The notes under the pieces are model-generated. The model saw nothing but the letters and a program-made list of their open reading frames with translations. It did no database searches and was not told where the DNA came from. Below are positions 4,733 to 6,419 of a DNA stretch of 6,419 nt, in pieces. Position 1 is the first letter of the stretch, and the number at the start of each line of letters is the position of its first letter. The translations under genes were made by a program, and so were the position numbers. This stretch comes from Nitrososphaera sp. (GTDB lineage: Archaea; Thermoproteota; Nitrososphaeria; Nitrososphaerales; Nitrososphaeraceae). The stretch is taken from assembly GCA_023252395.1 (NCBI GenBank), contig JAJPDY010000068.1, positions 1-6,419 of the forward strand, in the 5' to 3' direction.

Positions 4733-6415
4733 TCATTTAACCTTTACTGGCAGAGTCACCGCGCCTTCAGACGCGGACTGGACAAGCGACGCGTACTTTG
4801 CAAGGGCGCCAGTCGTGTAGTGCGGCTTGATTGGCTTCCACTTTTTCGCCCTCTTTTTCATCTCTGCCTTTGACACCATCAAGTCTATCGTGCTCTTTTG
4901 TGTGTCGATGGCTATCTTGTCGCCTTCCTTTACAAAGGCTATAGGGCCGCCCACCATCGCTTCAGGCGCAACGTGGCCTATCATGAAGCCCCTTGTCGCG
5001 CCGGAGAACCTGCCGTCTGTCACCATTCCAACTTTTTCGCCAAGCCCTTGGCCCACAATGGCTGCAGTCACTGCAAGCATTTCGCGCATGCCAGGACCAC
5101 CCCTTGGTCCTTCATACCTGATAACCACAATATCGCCTTCGACTATTTTTTGCTTGGCTATTGCTTCAAACGCTTTTTCTTCTGCGTCAAACACCCTCGC
5201 CCTGCCCACGAACTTTTTGCTCTGGACGCCTGCAAGTTTCACTACTGCCCCATCTGGCGCAAGCGTGCCTCGGAGTATCTTGAGCGTCCCTTCGGCCTTT
5301 ATCGGGCTGTCTAGGTGCTTTACCACCTTGGCGTCAGGGCTGTAATTAAAGTGGGCAGATTCCAGGTTCTGCTTCATTGTCTTGCCAGTCACGGTCATCA
5401 CATCGCCGTGCAGCAGGCCCTTCTTGAGCAGGCTGTTCATTATCACCGGCACGCCTCCCACTTTATCAAGGTCAAGCATGACGTACATGCCGCCCGGCCT
5501 CATGTCTGCAATGTGGGGCGTACGCTTGCGAATCCGCTCAAAATCGGCAAGGTTCAGTTTCACTCCGACTTCCCTTGCTATTGCAAGCAGGTGAAGCACT
5601 GCGTTTGTGGATCCGCCTATCGCGTTTGCCATCATGATCGCATTTTCAAACGCTTCAAAAGTCATGATGTCTTTTGGCCTGATGTTATTTTCAAGCAGGT
5701 TCATTATCGCGTTGCCAGTGTTGTAGCATATTTCGTGCCTCTTTTCGCTCTCTGCAGGCGGAGAAGCACTTCCCGGAAGCGACATGCCTATGGCTTCGCT
5801 GATTGATGCCATCGTGTTTGCAGTATACATTCCCGCGCAGGAACCTGCTGTCGGGCAGGCGACATTTTCAAGGCTTGTCAGCTCTTGCAGCGTCATTTTA
5901 CCGGCGTCGTACGAGCCCACGGCTTCGTAGACATCCTGCACCGTCACCTGCTTGCCGTTCCAGACGCCGGGCATGATGGTGCCGCCGTACACAAATATCG
6001 ACGGCAAGTTGAGCCGGCCCATCCCCATAAGTGTGCCGGGTAGGCTCTTGTCGCATCCTGAAATGCCAACGATCGCGTCGTATTGATGAGCTCTAACCAT
6101 GACTTCAATAGAATCGGCTATTACCTCCCTGCTTACAAGAGACGCCTTCATGCCCTCGTGCCCCATCGCAATCCCGTCAGACACTGCAATCGCGGTAAAT
6201 TCCCTTGGCGTGCAACCTGCATCCTTTACACCGCGCTTTGCGCTCTGGGCGAGCTGGCCCAGGTGTATGTTGCACGGGGTGGCCTCGTTGCAAGTTGAAG
6301 ATACGCCTACGAGCGGCCTGTCAAGATCATTGTCTGTCAGGCCCATTGCCTTGTACATGGCCCTGTGCGGCGCCCTCGATGGTCCCTCGATAGCCTTTCT
6401 ACTTTGAAGCTCCAT
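4733..6415 (-). CDS. ilvD: Dihydroxy-acid dehydratase
   Basis: IlvD dehydrates 2,3-dihydroxy-isovalerate and 2,3-dihydroxy-3-methylvalerate to the 2-keto acids that are transaminated to valine and isoleucine; it is cytosolic and carries an Fe-S cluster. The 560-aa protein is the usual length and complete. Visible signatures are [11 protein letters not shown] (10-20) at the N-terminus, TCNEATPCN (41-49), [11 protein letters not shown] (79-89), SGCDKSLPG (119-127), [16 protein letters not shown] (187-202) and [19 protein letters not shown] (468-486). By family analogy Cys48, Cys121 and Cys193 are the cluster ligands, Lys123 the Mg2+-binding (carbamylated) lysine, and Ser471 the catalytic base. 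All are present. The ATG at 6415 matches the usual family N-terminus. The frame stays open through the last 4 bases of the window, so a slightly longer start cannot be excluded. Its promoter lies outside. trpE follows 46 bp downstream on the same strand. Confidence 0.96.
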   Translation of the reverse strand: MELQSRKAIEGPSRAPHRAMYKAMGLTDNDLDRPLVGVSSTCNEATPCNIHLGQLAQSAKRGVKDAGCTPREFTAIAVSDGIAMGHEGMKASLVSREVIADSIEVMVRAHQYDAIVGISGCDKSLPGTLMGMGRLNLPSIFVYGGTIMPGVWNGKQVTVQDVYEAVGSYDAGKMTLQELTSLENVACPTAGSCAGMYTANTMASISEAIGMSLPGSASPPAESEKRHEICYNTGNAIMNLLENNIRPKDIMTFEAFENAIMMANAIGGSTNAVLHLLAIAREVGVKLNLADFERIRKRTPHIADMRPGGMYVMLDLDKVGGVPVIMNSLLKKGLLHGDVMTVTGKTMKQNLESAHFNYSPDAKVVKHLDSPIKAEGTLKILRGTLAPDGAVVKLAGVQSKKFVGRARVFDAEEKAFEAIAKQKIVEGDIVVIRYEGPRGGPGMREMLAVTAAIVGQGLGEKVGMVTDGRFSGATRGFMIGHVAPEAMVGGPIAFVKEGDKIAIDTQKSTIDLMVSKAEMKKRAKKWKPIKPHYTTGALAKYASLVQSASEGAVTLPVKVK

Positions 6416-6419
6416 TACA

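Noticed and set aside
4827..5806. Long + strand open frames over ilvD (172, 138 and 163 codons)
   Set aside because: They are antisense to a complete, highly conserved ilvD, have low-complexity or unlikely composition, and lack promoters; they are by-products of ilvD codon use.
1..6419. Mobile elements, CRISPR arrays, attachment sites
   Set aside because: No transposase or integrase-like protein, no terminal inverted repeats with target duplications and no regularly spaced repeats are visible.

Overview
The window looks like a chromosomal segment of an ammonia-oxidising thaumarchaeon (Nitrososphaerota), most likely the soil Nitrososphaera-type lineage. Two things support this. A CdvB/ESCRT-III-family protein is present, which points to an archaeon with Cdv-type division. 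The coding sequence has roughly balanced GC, with markedly AT-rich gaps that carry TATA-like boxes close to start codons, as in leaderless archaeal transcription. The low-GC marine Nitrosopumilus type fits less well. This assignment is inferred from protein and promoter character, not from a database match.

Layout, left to right: (1) the last 50 codons of a BioF/KBL-type PLP-dependent acyltransferase on +; (2) a short gap with a 22-bp near-palindrome and a TATA-like box, then a small, very basic protein of unknown function on +; (3) convergent to it, with a 16-bp gap, an ESCRT-III (CdvB-paralogue) gene on -; (4) a 187-bp divergent promoter region packed with inverted repeats, then an 87-aa unknown protein on +; (5) threonine synthase (thrC) on +, with its own TATA-like box and an ATG start; (6) a 235-bp AT-rich convergent gap with inverted repeats and T-tracts; (7) trpE on -, preceded on the same strand by ilvD, whose start codon lies 4 bp inside the right edge.

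The right-hand two thirds is amino-acid biosynthesis: ThrC makes threonine, the precursor of 2-oxobutanoate in many isoleucine pathways. IlvD is the shared dehydratase of isoleucine and valine synthesis. TrpE catalyses the first committed step to tryptophan. ilvD and trpE are 46 bp apart on one strand and may be co-transcribed, but no trpG, other trp gene or other ilv gene is visible. The left third mixes a cofactor-type enzyme, a membrane-remodelling/division protein and two unknown small proteins. I see no mobile element, CRISPR array, tRNA or rRNA, and no obvious new multi-gene system. The least explained parts are the inverted-repeat cluster between the CdvB paralogue and the 87-aa gene, and the two small proteins.
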